Shown in pieces: positions 34,158 through 42,431 of a DNA stretch of 64,000 bases (position 1 is the first letter of the stretch; the number at the start of each line of letters is the position of its first letter). The notes under the pieces are model-generated. The model made no database searches. It was not told the origin of the DNA and was given only the letters and a program-made list of their open reading frames with translations. The DNA is taken from the NCBI RefSeq assembly GCF_009766005.1, contig NZ_LMUK01000051.1, positions 1 through 64,000 on the forward strand, in the 5' to 3' direction. The position numbers and the translations under genes are program-made. The DNA is from Bradyrhizobium sp. S69 (GTDB lineage Bacteria; Pseudomonadota; Alphaproteobacteria; Rhizobiales; Xanthobacteraceae).

Positions 34158-34284
34158 GTCATGCCCGGGCTTGTCCCGGGCATCCACGTCTTGCAACAGT
34201 GCCGCAAGAAAAGCATGTCCATCAACCGCGGGCCAATGCCATCTGTAGAAGACGTGGATGGCCGGGACGAGCCCGGCCATGACG
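34158..34284. repeat. Dispersed palindromic repeat, GTCATGCCCGGG family, copy 3
   Basis: Starts GTCATGCCCGGGCTTGTCCC and ends CGAGCCCGGCCATGACG, with inner TCCACGTCTT and AGACGTGGAT arms. It is followed at once by a tandem 14-bp duplication (34281-34308). Confidence 0.85.
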
Positions 34285-34308
34285 ATTGCCAAGAGACGAT
34301 TGCCAAGA
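34281..34308 (+). repeat. Tandem 14-bp duplication
   Basis: GACGATTGCCAAGA occurs twice in direct tandem, the first copy sharing its GACG with the end of the upstream repeat. It lies 10 bp before the glycosylase start, in its leader. Confidence 0.85.
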
Positions 34309-34317
34309 ATTGAAACA

Positions 34318-34965
34318 ATGACCGTTCATCTCAATACCCAGGCCGATCTCGAAGACGCCATCCATGCGCTGGTCAAACGGGACCCGCGGCTGAAACCCAT
34401 CTTCCAACTCACCGGCATGCCGGCGCTGCGGCAGCGCGAGCCGGGATTTGCCGGACTTGCGGCGATCGTCACCGGCCAGCAGCTCTCCACCGCGAGCGCC
34501 GCGGCGATCTGGGGCCGCCTCAGCGTTGCGTTCGATCCATTTCACCCTGATGCGATCCGCAAGGCCCGCGCCGATCGCCTCGGCCGGCTCGGGCTGTCCG
34601 CGGCCAAGATCAAGACCCTGAAGAACATCGCGCGCGAGCTCGCCGCCGAGCGATTGAACCTCGACGTGCTCGCCAACGAGGATGCCGATGCCGCGCACAA
34701 CACGCTGACCGCGCTGCACGGCATCGGCCCGTGGACCGCCGACGTCTATCTGCTGTTTTGCCTTCGGCATGGCGATGCCTGGCCGGCGGGCGATCTCGCC
34801 GTGCAGGAGGCTGTCAAGATCGGCCTCGGACTGAAGACGCGCCCGACGCCGAAGGAAATGGCGCCGCTCGCCGAACCGTGGCGGCCGCTGCGCGGCGCGG
34901 CGGCGCATCTGTGGTGGAGCTATTATCGCGTGCTGAAGAAGCGCGAGGGCGTGATTTCAAAGTAG
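34318..34965 (+). CDS. DNA-3-methyladenine glycosylase, AlkA type
   Basis: A 215-residue HhH-GPD base-excision glycosylase that removes alkylated purines. The helix-hairpin-helix is LHGIGPWTADVYLLF at about 133-147 and the catalytic aspartate is Asp159 in PAGDLAVQ. It lacks the N-terminal domain of E. coli AlkA, as many bacterial AlkA-like proteins do. The ATG at 34318 fits; the open frame back to 34258 runs through a repeat. Regulation by an Ada-type system is not evident here. Confidence 0.91.
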   Translation: MTVHLNTQADLEDAIHALVKRDPRLKPIFQLTGMPALRQREPGFAGLAAIVTGQQLSTASAAAIWGRLSVAFDPFHPDAIRKARADRLGRLGLSAAKIKTLKNIARELAAERLNLDVLANEDADAAHNTLTALHGIGPWTADVYLLFCLRHGDAWPAGDLAVQEAVKIGLGLKTRPTPKEMAPLAEPWRPLRGAAAHLWWSYYRVLKKREGVISK

Positions 34966-34985
34966 CCTTGATTTCAAAGCAGCCT

Positions 34986-35090
34986 CAGAGCGTTTTCGAG
35001 CGAAGTGGGCACCGGTTCGCGTGAAGAAAACGCGTCAAAACAAAAGACTAGAGCCCCGTTCCGATTCCATCGGAACGGAAAAGGCTCTAG
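34986..35090. repeat. CTAG-family repeat, copy B, full length
   Basis: Read on the minus strand it starts CTAGAGCC, forms a CCGTTCCGAT/ATCGGAACGG hairpin, then TCTTTTGTTTTGACGCG and a second hairpin GCGTTTTC/GAAAACGC with GCCCACTTCGCTC in its loop. It is uninterrupted and thus shows the original state of the site used by the nested module. Its outer TAG is the stop codon of the LysR gene at 35087. Confidence 0.87.
35032..35090 (-). terminator. Terminator-like hairpin in CTAG repeat B
   Basis: On the minus strand, stem TAGAGCC/GGCTCTA with CCGTTCCGAT/ATCGGAACGG, then TCTTTTGTTTTG. It starts at the stop codon of the LysR gene and is placed to end its transcript. Confidence 0.68.
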
Positions 35091-35974
35091 CCGCGCAACC
35101 GCAGCTGGTCCTCGCGCGCGCATGCGGTGACGAAGTCGATCACCGCGCGTACCGCGGGGAGTTCGACGAGGTCCGGATGCGCCAGCAGCCAGAGATCCGA
35201 CACGCTGACGAGCTTCTGCGGGGCGACGCGAACCAGATCGGGATCGTCGGCGGCGACAAAGCAGGACAGCGCCGATATTCCAAGGCCCATCCTCGCGGCG
35301 GCAAGCATATCGCCCTGGGACGAACAGCGCAGCACGACCGATCCCTGCCGCGTGATGAGATTGCTCCAGCGTGCCAGACGCTCGTTCGACGCCCGGTCGG
35401 CAAAGCCGATGACGCTGTGTCCCTTCCATTCGTCGCGCCGTTCCGGCAGCCGCCGGCGTGCCGCGTAGTCGCGCGAGGCGTAGAACCCGGTACCGATGCG
35501 GCCGATCTTGCGGCCGATCAGGTTCTCTTCGCCGCTATCGACCGGCCGCAGCACGACATCGGCCTCGCGGCGGCGCACGCTGGCCGGAAACGGATGGGTG
35601 ATGATCTCGAGCTGGATATGGTCGTGCGCGCGCAGGAACGGCCCGAGCCGCGGCATCAGCCAGTGGGACGCGAATGTCGGACCGATCGAGAGCTTGACCA
35701 CGCCGCGCGCCTGCGCACCGGTCGCCGATACGGCGGCTTCGGCCCGCAATGCCGCCGCCGCCATGGCCTCGACATGTTCGCGGAATTTGCGCCCCTGCGA
35801 CGTCAGCGAAAGGCCTTCGTGGGAGCGCGCGAACAAGGGGATGCCGAGCTGATCTTCCAGCGCGGCGATCTTGCGGCCAACCGTCGGATGACTGGAACGC
35901 AGCTGGCGCGCGGCCGCCGCGAAGCTGTGGGTTTCGGCCACCGCGACGAAGGTCTTGCAAAGATCCCAGTCCAT
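35087..35974 (-). CDS. LysR family transcriptional regulator
   Basis: A 295-residue LysR-type regulator. It begins MDWDLCKTFVAVAETHSFAA with the HTH at about residues 17-40 (AARQLRSSHPTVGRKIAALE), followed by the effector domain. The ATG at 35974 has GGAGGACG upstream. The TAG stop is the first trinucleotide of a CTAG-family repeat. It is divergent from the nitronate monooxygenase gene; a perfect palindrome at 36026-36039 lies between them. It probably controls that gene and the acyl-CoA synthetase behind it. Confidence 0.87.
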   Translation of the reverse strand: MDWDLCKTFVAVAETHSFAAAARQLRSSHPTVGRKIAALEDQLGIPLFARSHEGLSLTSQGRKFREHVEAMAAAALRAEAAVSATGAQARGVVKLSIGPTFASHWLMPRLGPFLRAHDHIQLEIITHPFPASVRRREADVVLRPVDSGEENLIGRKIGRIGTGFYASRDYAARRRLPERRDEWKGHSVIGFADRASNERLARWSNLITRQGSVVLRCSSQGDMLAAARMGLGISALSCFVAADDPDLVRVAPQKLVSVSDLWLLAHPDLVELPAVRAVIDFVTACAREDQLRLRG

Positions 35975-36002
35975 CGGCGTCCTCCAACGGGTCAGGCAGC
36001 TA

Positions 36003-36039
36003 TGTTCAATAATGATAAGATTGCCGTTCAATATTGAAC
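36003..36039. promoter_or_regulatory. Candidate LysR operator
   Basis: GTTCAATATTGAAC at 36026-36039 is a perfect 14-bp palindrome, and a further half-site TGTTCAAT lies at 36003-36010. The placement between the LysR gene and its divergent neighbour is what is expected for autoregulation and activation. Confidence 0.68.
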
Positions 36040-36125
36040 AGAAGAGGTGACCCGTCCAGATCTATAATGGGGTCGCATAACGAGGCCCCGGCTGGAGCCG
36101 GCCCGGGACCACAAGGGAGGATTGA

Positions 36126-37100
36126 ATGCCGTTGCCAGCGTCGCTTGCCGATACCCTCGAACTGCCCGTGCTCGGATCGCCATTGTTCATCGTATCCGGA
36201 CCCGAACTGGTGATCGCCCAGTGCAAGGCTGGCGTCGTCGGCTCGTTCCCGGCGCTCAATGCGCGCCCGGTCGAAAAGCTCGATGAATGGCTGACGCGAA
36301 TCGAAAACGAACTCGGCGAGTACAAGGCGCTGCATCCGCACAAGAAGGTCGCGCCCTACGCCGTCAACCAGATCTGCCACGCCTCCAACGACCGGTTGAT
36401 GAAGGACATGGAAACCTGTGTGAAGCACCGGGTTCCCATCATCATCACCTCGCTGCGGCCGCCGCTTGAGATCGTCGAGGCCGCGCATTCTTATGGCGGC
36501 GTGGTGTTTCACGACGTCATCAACGCAAGGCACGCGCGGAAAGCCGCCGAACAGGGCGTCGACGGCCTGATCCTGGTATGCGCCGGCGCGGGCGGGCATG
36601 CCGGCACGCTGTCGCCGTTCGCGCTGGTGCGCGAGGTCAAGCAATGGTTCAAGGGCACCGTCCTGCTGTCGGGGGCGATTTCCGACGGCTGGAGCATTGC
36701 CTCGGCGATCGCGCTCGGCGCCGACCTTGCCTATATGGGCACGCGCTTCATCGCGACGACCGAGGCCAACGCCGATCCGGCCTACAAGGCCGCGCTGACC
36801 CAATACGCCGCGCACGACATCGTCTATTCCAACCTGTTCACCGGGGTGCACGGCAACTACCTCGGCCCGTCGATCGTGGCCGCGGGCCTTGATCCGCACA
36901 ATCTGCCGGTCGCCGACAAGTCGAAGATGAATTTCGGTTCCGGCGGAAACAGCAAATCCAAGGCGTGGCGCGACATCTGGGGCTGCGGACAGGGCATCGG
37001 CCCCATCACCGATGCGCCGCCGGTCGCCGAGCTGGTCGAGCGGCTGAAGGCAGAGTTCGAGGCGGCACGAAGCGATTTTCTGCAACGGGCGCGCGCCTGA
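36126..37100 (+). CDS. Nitronate monooxygenase (NMO/2-nitropropane dioxygenase family)
   Basis: A 324-residue FMN-dependent TIM-barrel enzyme that oxidises nitronates to carbonyls and nitrite. FMN-binding blocks are LPVLGSPLFIVSGPEL, GVVGSFPALNARP, CAGAGGHAGTLSPFALV with the active-site histidine, and LLSGAISDG with GADLAYMGTRFIAT. The length and FGSGGNSKSKAW block fit the longer alphaproteobacterial subgroup. The gene is divergent from a LysR and is followed 35 bp later by an acyl-CoA synthetase. The true substrate may be another small CH-acid. Confidence 0.88.
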   Translation: MPLPASLADTLELPVLGSPLFIVSGPELVIAQCKAGVVGSFPALNARPVEKLDEWLTRIENELGEYKALHPHKKVAPYAVNQICHASNDRLMKDMETCVKHRVPIIITSLRPPLEIVEAAHSYGGVVFHDVINARHARKAAEQGVDGLILVCAGAGGHAGTLSPFALVREVKQWFKGTVLLSGAISDGWSIASAIALGADLAYMGTRFIATTEANADPAYKAALTQYAAHDIVYSNLFTGVHGNYLGPSIVAAGLDPHNLPVADKSKMNFGSGGNSKSKAWRDIWGCGQGIGPITDAPPVAELVERLKAEFEAARSDFLQRARA

Positions 37101-37135
37101 GACCGGTGCTACTCCGCCGCCAAGGAGACAGTGAC

Positions 37136-38668
37136 GTGACCATGATCATCAGCGGCGAACGCCGGATCGGCTATCCCGCGCTGCAGGCCCATATTAGGAG
37201 CGCGGCCACGGGATTTCAAACGCTCGGCCTGCGCGACGGCGCACCCGTGGCCATGATGCTGCGCAACGATTTTGCGCTGTTCGAAGTCGCCGGCGGCGCG
37301 GCGGCATTGGGCAGCCCGGTGGTGCCGATCAACTGGCACTTGAAGGCGGAGGAGGTCCGCTACATCCTCACCGACAGCGGCGCCAATATTCTGGTCTGCC
37401 ATGCCGACCTGCTGCCGCAAATCCGCGACGGACTGCCCGAGAATCTGCGGCTCCTTGTGGTGGCAACGCCGCCGGAAATCGCCGCCGCGTTCAACATCGC
37501 GCCTGAGCTGACCAAAGTCCCGGCCGGACTGACGGACTGGGACGTTTGGCGCGACAGCCACGCCGCGTCGCTCGAGCCGCCCGGCCGCAGCGCGCCGATG
37601 TTCTACACCTCGGGCACCACAGGCATGCCGAAGGGCGTGCTCCGCCACCCGATGCCGCCGGAACGGCTGGCCGCGGCCGAGCGCGTCGGCGCCATCGCCT
37701 ATGGCATCAAGCCGAACGAGGATCAGGTCATCCTGATGAACGGCCCGATGTATCATTCGGCGCCGAATACCTATGGCATGATGGCGTTTCGTCACGGCTG
37801 CACCATCGTGCTCGAACCGCGGTTCGATCCCGAGGACCTGCTGCAACTGATCGCGCAGCACCGCGTCACGCACATGCACATGGTGCCGACCATGTTCGTG
37901 CGCCTGTTGCGGCTGCCGGACGACATCAGGCAGCGCTACGACCTCTCCTCGCTGCGCTTCGTGGTTCATGGCGCCGCCCCCTGCCCGCCGCATATCAAGC
38001 GCGCGATGATCGACTGGTGGGGGCCGGTGGTTCACGAATATTTCGGTTCGACCGAAACCGGAATTCCGGTGTGGCATTCGGCCGAGGAGGCCCTGAAGAA
38101 GCCCGGCACGGTCGGCCGCGCGATCGAGGGCGGCACCGTGAAAATCTTCCGCCCCGACGGTAGCCTGTGCGAGGTCAACGAAGCCGGCGAAATCTACATG
38201 CGGCAGATTTCGGTGCCGGATTTCGATTATCACGGCAAGGCCGCGGCGCGTGCCGAGGCCGGCCGCGATGGCCTCGTCAGCGTCGGCGACGTCGGCTATC
38301 TCGACCAGGACGGCTATTTGTTCCTGTGCGACCGCAAGCGCGACATGGTGATCTCGGGCGGCGTCAACATCTATCCGGCGGAGATCGAGAACGCGCTGAT
38401 CGCCATGGACGGCGTGCGCGACTGCGCGGTGTTCGGCATTCCCGACGACGAATTCGGCGAGCGGCTATGCGCGTGCATCGAGCCGGAACCGGGCGCCGTG
38501 CTGTCGTCTGCCGCCGTGCAGGATTTTTTGCGCAGCCGTCTCGCCAATTTCAAGGTGCCGAAGGAGATTCAGTTTCTCGACGCACTGCCGCGCGAAGCGA
38601 CAGGCAAGATTTTCAAGCGCAAGCTGCGCGATCCCTATTGGCAAGGCCATATCCGCGCCGGGGCATGA
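37136..38668 (+). CDS. Acyl-CoA synthetase (AMP-forming)
   Basis: A 510-residue ANL-superfamily ligase that activates a carboxylic acid to its CoA thioester. The AMP-binding P-loop is FYTSGTTGMPKGVL, then YFGSTETG, GDVGYLDQDGYLFLCDRKRDMVISGGVNIYPAEIE, and the acyl-transfer lysine near the end in ATGKIFKRKLR. A GTG at 37136 with GGAG upstream is chosen; an ATG at 37142 is an alternative. It probably forms an operon with the nitronate monooxygenase. The substrate chain length is not readable. An intrinsic terminator follows at 38673. Confidence 0.9.
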   Translation: MTMIISGERRIGYPALQAHIRSAATGFQTLGLRDGAPVAMMLRNDFALFEVAGGAAALGSPVVPINWHLKAEEVRYILTDSGANILVCHADLLPQIRDGLPENLRLLVVATPPEIAAAFNIAPELTKVPAGLTDWDVWRDSHAASLEPPGRSAPMFYTSGTTGMPKGVLRHPMPPERLAAAERVGAIAYGIKPNEDQVILMNGPMYHSAPNTYGMMAFRHGCTIVLEPRFDPEDLLQLIAQHRVTHMHMVPTMFVRLLRLPDDIRQRYDLSSLRFVVHGAAPCPPHIKRAMIDWWGPVVHEYFGSTETGIPVWHSAEEALKKPGTVGRAIEGGTVKIFRPDGSLCEVNEAGEIYMRQISVPDFDYHGKAAARAEAGRDGLVSVGDVGYLDQDGYLFLCDRKRDMVISGGVNIYPAEIENALIAMDGVRDCAVFGIPDDEFGERLCACIEPEPGAVLSSAAVQDFLRSRLANFKVPKEIQFLDALPREATGKIFKRKLRDPYWQGHIRAGA

Positions 38669-38672
38669 ACCG

Positions 38673-38699
38673 AACGCTGTTTCAAACGAACAGCGTTTT
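38673..38699 (+). terminator. Intrinsic terminator after acyl-CoA synthetase
   Basis: Perfect 9-bp stem AACGCTGTT / AACAGCGTT with a 7-base loop, followed by TTA. The T run is short (four with the stem end), so it may be moderate in strength. Confidence 0.68.
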
Positions 38700-38790
38700 A
38701 AACTAAGTTGCTGTTGCAAAACATTCATCGGAACACGCAAAGATCACGGCAGCCATTCTTCGCTCACCAACAACGCCGGAGATCGAGACC

Positions 38791-39873
38791 ATGAACGCCA
38801 CCGACTTCATCGTCGCGCGCGATGATTTTCAGCACTGCAAATTCATCGAGACCACGATCCCCGACGCCACCGAGCTGCCCGACGACGCGCTGCTGATCAA
38901 GGTCGATCGCTTCGCCTTCACTGCCAACAACATCACTTACGCGGTGCTGGGCGACGAGCTGAAATACTGGGAGCTGTTTCCGGCGCCAGAAGGTTTTGGC
39001 AACATTCCGGTGTGGGGATTTGGCGAGGTAATCGCCTCGCGCCATCCAAGCATCGCGATCGGCGAGCGGTTGTTCGGCTATTTTCCGATGGCGACGCATC
39101 TGGTGATCGAAGCCGCCGACGTCAGCAAGCGCGGCCTGCGCGACGCCGCAGCCCATCGCCGGAACGTCGCTCCGGTCTATAATTCCTATGCGCGCATCGG
39201 CGGCGATGCTGGGTTTGCCGGGCGGCAGGGCGACTATCAGGCGCTGCTGCGGCCGCTGTTCATGCTGTCGTTTCTGGTCGACGATTATCTTGCCGAAAAC
39301 GAATTCTACGGCGCGCGCTGCGTGATGCTCTCCAGCGCTTCCAGCAAGACCGCGTTCGGGCTGGCGCATCTGCTGCATGGCCGTGACGGAATCAAGGTGA
39401 TCGGACTGACCTCGGCGTCGAATGCCGATTTTGTCAGTTCACTGGGCTGCTACGACGAAGTCGTCACTTACGACAATTTTCAATCGCTGCCCTCAGATGT
39501 GCCCGCGGCGTTCGTCGACATGGCGGGCAACAGCGCGTTGCGCGAAAAACTGCACCGGCATTTTGGCGACCAGATGAAATATTCCGGGCGTATCGGGTTG
39601 ACCCACCGCAGTTCGTCGCCCGATGAGCCGCCATTGCCGGGCGCCAAGCAGATATGGTTCTTTGCCCCCGACCAGATTCGAAAGCGCGCCAAGGAATGGG
39701 GGCCCGGCGGCATCGACACGCGCTTCAGCGCGGCGTGGTCGGGCTTTGCGCCGATGCTGGATCGATGGCTGACCGTGACCGAAGGTCGCGGACCGGTTGC
39801 GGTGCGCGAGGCCTATCTCGACACCCTCAATGGCCGCGTGCCGCCGCATCAGGGCGTTATCCTCTCGCTTTAG
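38791..39873 (+). CDS. DUF2855 family protein
   Basis: A 360-residue protein of the DUF2855 family, which is distantly like medium-chain dehydrogenases: a GroES-like N-terminus (VDRFAFTANNITYAVLGDELKYW, WGFGEVIAS) and a Rossmann-like middle (CVMLSSASSKTAFGLAHLL). No zinc ligands are visible. The enzymatic role is unknown. It is preceded by a terminator and followed 104 bp later by a flavin monooxygenase on the same strand, so the two may work on a common ketone-like substrate. Confidence 0.87.
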   Translation: MNATDFIVARDDFQHCKFIETTIPDATELPDDALLIKVDRFAFTANNITYAVLGDELKYWELFPAPEGFGNIPVWGFGEVIASRHPSIAIGERLFGYFPMATHLVIEAADVSKRGLRDAAAHRRNVAPVYNSYARIGGDAGFAGRQGDYQALLRPLFMLSFLVDDYLAENEFYGARCVMLSSASSKTAFGLAHLLHGRDGIKVIGLTSASNADFVSSLGCYDEVVTYDNFQSLPSDVPAAFVDMAGNSALREKLHRHFGDQMKYSGRIGLTHRSSSPDEPPLPGAKQIWFFAPDQIRKRAKEWGPGGIDTRFSAAWSGFAPMLDRWLTVTEGRGPVAVREAYLDTLNGRVPPHQGVILSL

Positions 39874-39977
39874 CGAATATCCGATATCTCCTCACGCCCT
39901 TTCTGCGTCCTCTCGAATGGGTATAGGCTGGCGCAACGAGAAAACGCCGCGCAGACGGCTGGTGAGAGAGACGCGCC

Positions 39978-41762
39978 ATGCTCGACAAGACCGACGATAT
40001 CTCGGTGGCCGCCGAGAATTGGCTCGCGCAGTTCGACGATGCGCTCGGCAGGGCCGACCAAGCGCTGCTTGAAGCGCTGTTTCATTCCGACTCGTATTGG
40101 CGCGACGTGCTGGCGCTGAGCTGGAACATCCAGACCCTCAACGGCGCCGATGCGATCCTCGATGAATTGAAAGCCCGCGCGCCGCGTGCCGTCCCGACTG
40201 GATTTGCGATCGATCCGGACCGCCGGGCGCCACGCCAGGTGACGCGCGCCGGTACCGGCGCGATCGAGGCGATCTTCAAGTTCGAGACACGCGTGGGGCG
40301 CGGCAGCGGCATCCTCCGGCTGATCCCGGATGCCGCCGACGGCAACCGGCTCAAGGCCTGGACATTGCTGACCGAGCTTGGCGAGCTCAAGGGTTTCGAG
40401 GAACGACTCGGCAAGGAGCGCCCGCGCGGCAGCGCCTATTCGCGCGATTTTCGCGGCCCCAACTGGCTCGATCTGCGCAAGGCGTCGGCTGAGTACGCCG
40501 ACCGCGATCCCGATGTGCTGGTGGTCGGCGGCGGCCAGGCCGGGTTGACGATCGCGGCACGGCTGAAGCAATTGAATGTCGATACGCTGATCGTGGATCG
40601 CGAGAAGCGCATCGGCGACAATTGGCGCAGGCGCTACCATGCGCTGACCTTGCACAACCAGGTGCAGGTCAATCATCTGCCCTACATGCCGTTCCCGGCG
40701 AACTGGCCGGTTTATATCCCCAAGGACAAGCTCGCTAACTGGTTCGAAGCCTATGTCGAGAGCATGGAGCTGAACTTCTGGACCGGCACTGGATTCGAGC
40801 GCGGCGTCTATCATGACGCCGAAGGCCGCTGGTCGGTGGTGCTGCGCCGGGCCGACGGCACCGAGCGCACGATGCATCCGCGCCATATCGTGATGGCCAC
40901 TGGCGTCAGCGGCATTCCGAACCGGCCTGAGATTGCCGGCCTGACAAACTTTGCCGGCGCCGTGCTGCATTCCAGCCAATATGGCGATGGCGAAGCGTGG
41001 AATGGCAAGAAGGCCATCGTCATCGGCACCGGCAATAGCGGCCACGACATCGCGCAGGATCTGCATTCGAGCGGCGCCCAGGTGACGCTGGTCCAGCGCA
41101 GCTCGACCTTGGTCACCAATATCGAACCGTCGGCGCAACTGGCTTACGCGACCTATAATGAGGGCACGCTGGAGGATAACGATCTGATCGCAAGCTCGAT
41201 GCCTCTGCCGCTGGCCAGAAAAAGTCACGTGCTGCTGACCGAGCAATCGAAGAAGCTCGACAAGGAATTGCTGGATGGGCTGGCGCGGGTCGGATTCAAG
41301 CTTGATTTCGGCGACGGCGGCACCGGCTGGCAGTTCAAATATCTGACCCGCGGCGGCGGCTATTATTTCAATGTCGGCTGTTCCGATCTGGTGGCCGCCG
41401 GCAAGATCGCGCTGCGGCAGTTCGCGGATATCGAGACGTTCGCCGCGGGCGGCGCACGAATGAAGAACGGCGACACGATCGCGGCCGACCTGATCGTGCT
41501 GGCGACCGGCTACAAGCCGCAGGAACATCTGGTCCGCCACTTGTTCGGCGACGAAGTCACCGCGCGGGTCGGCCCGATCTGGGGGTTCGGCGAAGAACAG
41601 GAATTGCGCAACATGTACACCCGCACCGGTCAGCCCGGCCTGTGGTTCATCGCCGGCAGCCTGGCGCAATGCCGCATCAATTCGAAATATCTGGCGTTGC
41701 AGATCAAGGCGATCGAGCAACGCTTGCTGGAACGCGACGTCGGGCCTCACCGCTCCTCGTGA
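39978..41762 (+). CDS. NTF2-like domain fused to flavin-containing monooxygenase
   Basis: A 594-residue two-domain protein. Residues 1 to about 145 look like an NTF2/SnoaL-type domain (ALLEALFHSDSYWRDVLALSW, DGNRLKAWTLLTELGELKG). From 178 on is a flavoprotein monooxygenase: FAD motif VVGGGQAG at 182-189, and second nucleotide motif IGTGNSGHDIAQDL. The ATGYKP block near the C-terminus closes the fold. It probably adds oxygen to a ketone, amine or sulphur compound. The fusion is known in this enzyme group; the role of the NTF2 part is unclear. The 3' end overlaps the convergent DUF2380 gene by 16 bp. Confidence 0.87.
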   Translation: MLDKTDDISVAAENWLAQFDDALGRADQALLEALFHSDSYWRDVLALSWNIQTLNGADAILDELKARAPRAVPTGFAIDPDRRAPRQVTRAGTGAIEAIFKFETRVGRGSGILRLIPDAADGNRLKAWTLLTELGELKGFEERLGKERPRGSAYSRDFRGPNWLDLRKASAEYADRDPDVLVVGGGQAGLTIAARLKQLNVDTLIVDREKRIGDNWRRRYHALTLHNQVQVNHLPYMPFPANWPVYIPKDKLANWFEAYVESMELNFWTGTGFERGVYHDAEGRWSVVLRRADGTERTMHPRHIVMATGVSGIPNRPEIAGLTNFAGAVLHSSQYGDGEAWNGKKAIVIGTGNSGHDIAQDLHSSGAQVTLVQRSSTLVTNIEPSAQLAYATYNEGTLEDNDLIASSMPLPLARKSHVLLTEQSKKLDKELLDGLARVGFKLDFGDGGTGWQFKYLTRGGGYYFNVGCSDLVAAGKIALRQFADIETFAAGGARMKNGDTIAADLIVLATGYKPQEHLVRHLFGDEVTARVGPIWGFGEEQELRNMYTRTGQPGLWFIAGSLAQCRINSKYLALQIKAIEQRLLERDVGPHRSS

Positions 41763-42268
41763 TCCAGGATTTCCCGGACAATGAACGATTCCGCGTGGCG
41801 CCAGGCCTTGTCATTGTCGCCGCGGAAGGTGACGAGACGATTGAAAACGACATTCCGCGCTTTGACATCGATTATGTCGAATTTTGCCCATTGCACCAGC
41901 GTGCTGACCTTGTGGAAGCTGCTGATCAGCAGATAGCCGGCGCCGGCCGCTTGCGCCTTGTCGAGCAACTGGCCGGCTTCGATATCGCCAATCGAACAGG
42001 CGTTCGGCGGGCAATCGAGTGCTGCGTTTTGCACTTTTCCGCCCGCCGCCAAATCGGTGCGCAACGAAGCCTCGAATTCGCGCAGGCGCCGGAAATGGTC
42101 GGCGCTTTGATCGATGACCTCGCCCGAGGTGTCGATATACTGGATTTCGGCGACCGCGATGACGGGCGGCTCGGCTTGCGCCAGAGCCTGCCGGCCGGGA
42201 CCGGCGCAACAAGCGGCGGCGGCAATCAGGACAAGACCGAGTGATCGCAGGCTGATCGGCTTTTTCAT
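41747..42268 (-). CDS. DUF2380 domain-containing exported protein
   Basis: A 173-residue exported protein. Residues 1-31 form a signal peptide (LGLVLIAAAACCAGPGRQALAQA), and two cysteines follow in CPPNACSIGD. The DUF2380 pattern is VIAVAEIQYIDTSGE, FEASLRTDLAAGGK, DKAQAAGAGYLLISSFHKVS, and FNRLVTFRGDNDKAWRHAESFI. The function is unknown. It shares size and layout with the next gene (DUF3280), so the two are probably distant paralogues. A CTAG-family repeat with a terminator hairpin lies between them. Confidence 0.83.
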   Translation of the reverse strand: MKKPISLRSLGLVLIAAAACCAGPGRQALAQAEPPVIAVAEIQYIDTSGEVIDQSADHFRRLREFEASLRTDLAAGGKVQNAALDCPPNACSIGDIEAGQLLDKAQAAGAGYLLISSFHKVSTLVQWAKFDIIDVKARNVVFNRLVTFRGDNDKAWRHAESFIVREILDHEER

Positions 42269-42325
42269 GGCGACTGGGCTCCCTTTTCTGGATTCGACTT
42301 CCGTCTGCGGCCGTTGTGTCTGGCG

Positions 42326-42431
42326 CTAGAGCATTTCCGGTTCTGATGGAATCAGAACCGGGCTCTAGACTCTTTTTTTGACGCGTTTTCTTGACGCGAA
42401 CCGGTATCCACTTCGCTCGAAAACGCTCTAG
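42326..42431. repeat. CTAG-family repeat, copy C, full length
   Basis: Starts CTAGAGC and ends GAAAACGCTCTAG. Left hairpin has arms CCGGTTCTGAT and ATCAGAACCGG around GGA; right hairpin has GCGTTTTC and GAAAACGC around a loop with GTATCCACTTCGCTC. Its last TAG (minus strand) is the stop codon of the DUF3280 gene. Confidence 0.88.
42327..42379 (+). terminator. Terminator-like hairpin in CTAG repeat C
   Basis: Outer arms TAGAGC/GCTCTA, inner arms CCGGTTCTGAT/ATCAGAACCGG, then ACTCTTTTTTT on the plus strand. No plus-strand gene ends here, so it may simply block transcription running into the region. Confidence 0.55.

Noticed and set aside
15515-34284. Repeated palindromes as a CRISPR array
   Set aside because: Copies are scattered singly over kilobases between genes, with no regular spacers and no cas genes.
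35087-35974. Premature stop in the LysR gene from the CTAG repeat
   Set aside because: The protein is 295 residues, a normal LysR length, so the gene is not truncated.
39870-41750. 626-codon minus-strand open frame
   Set aside because: Antisense shadow of the flavin monooxygenase gene, whose FAD motifs are intact on the plus strand.
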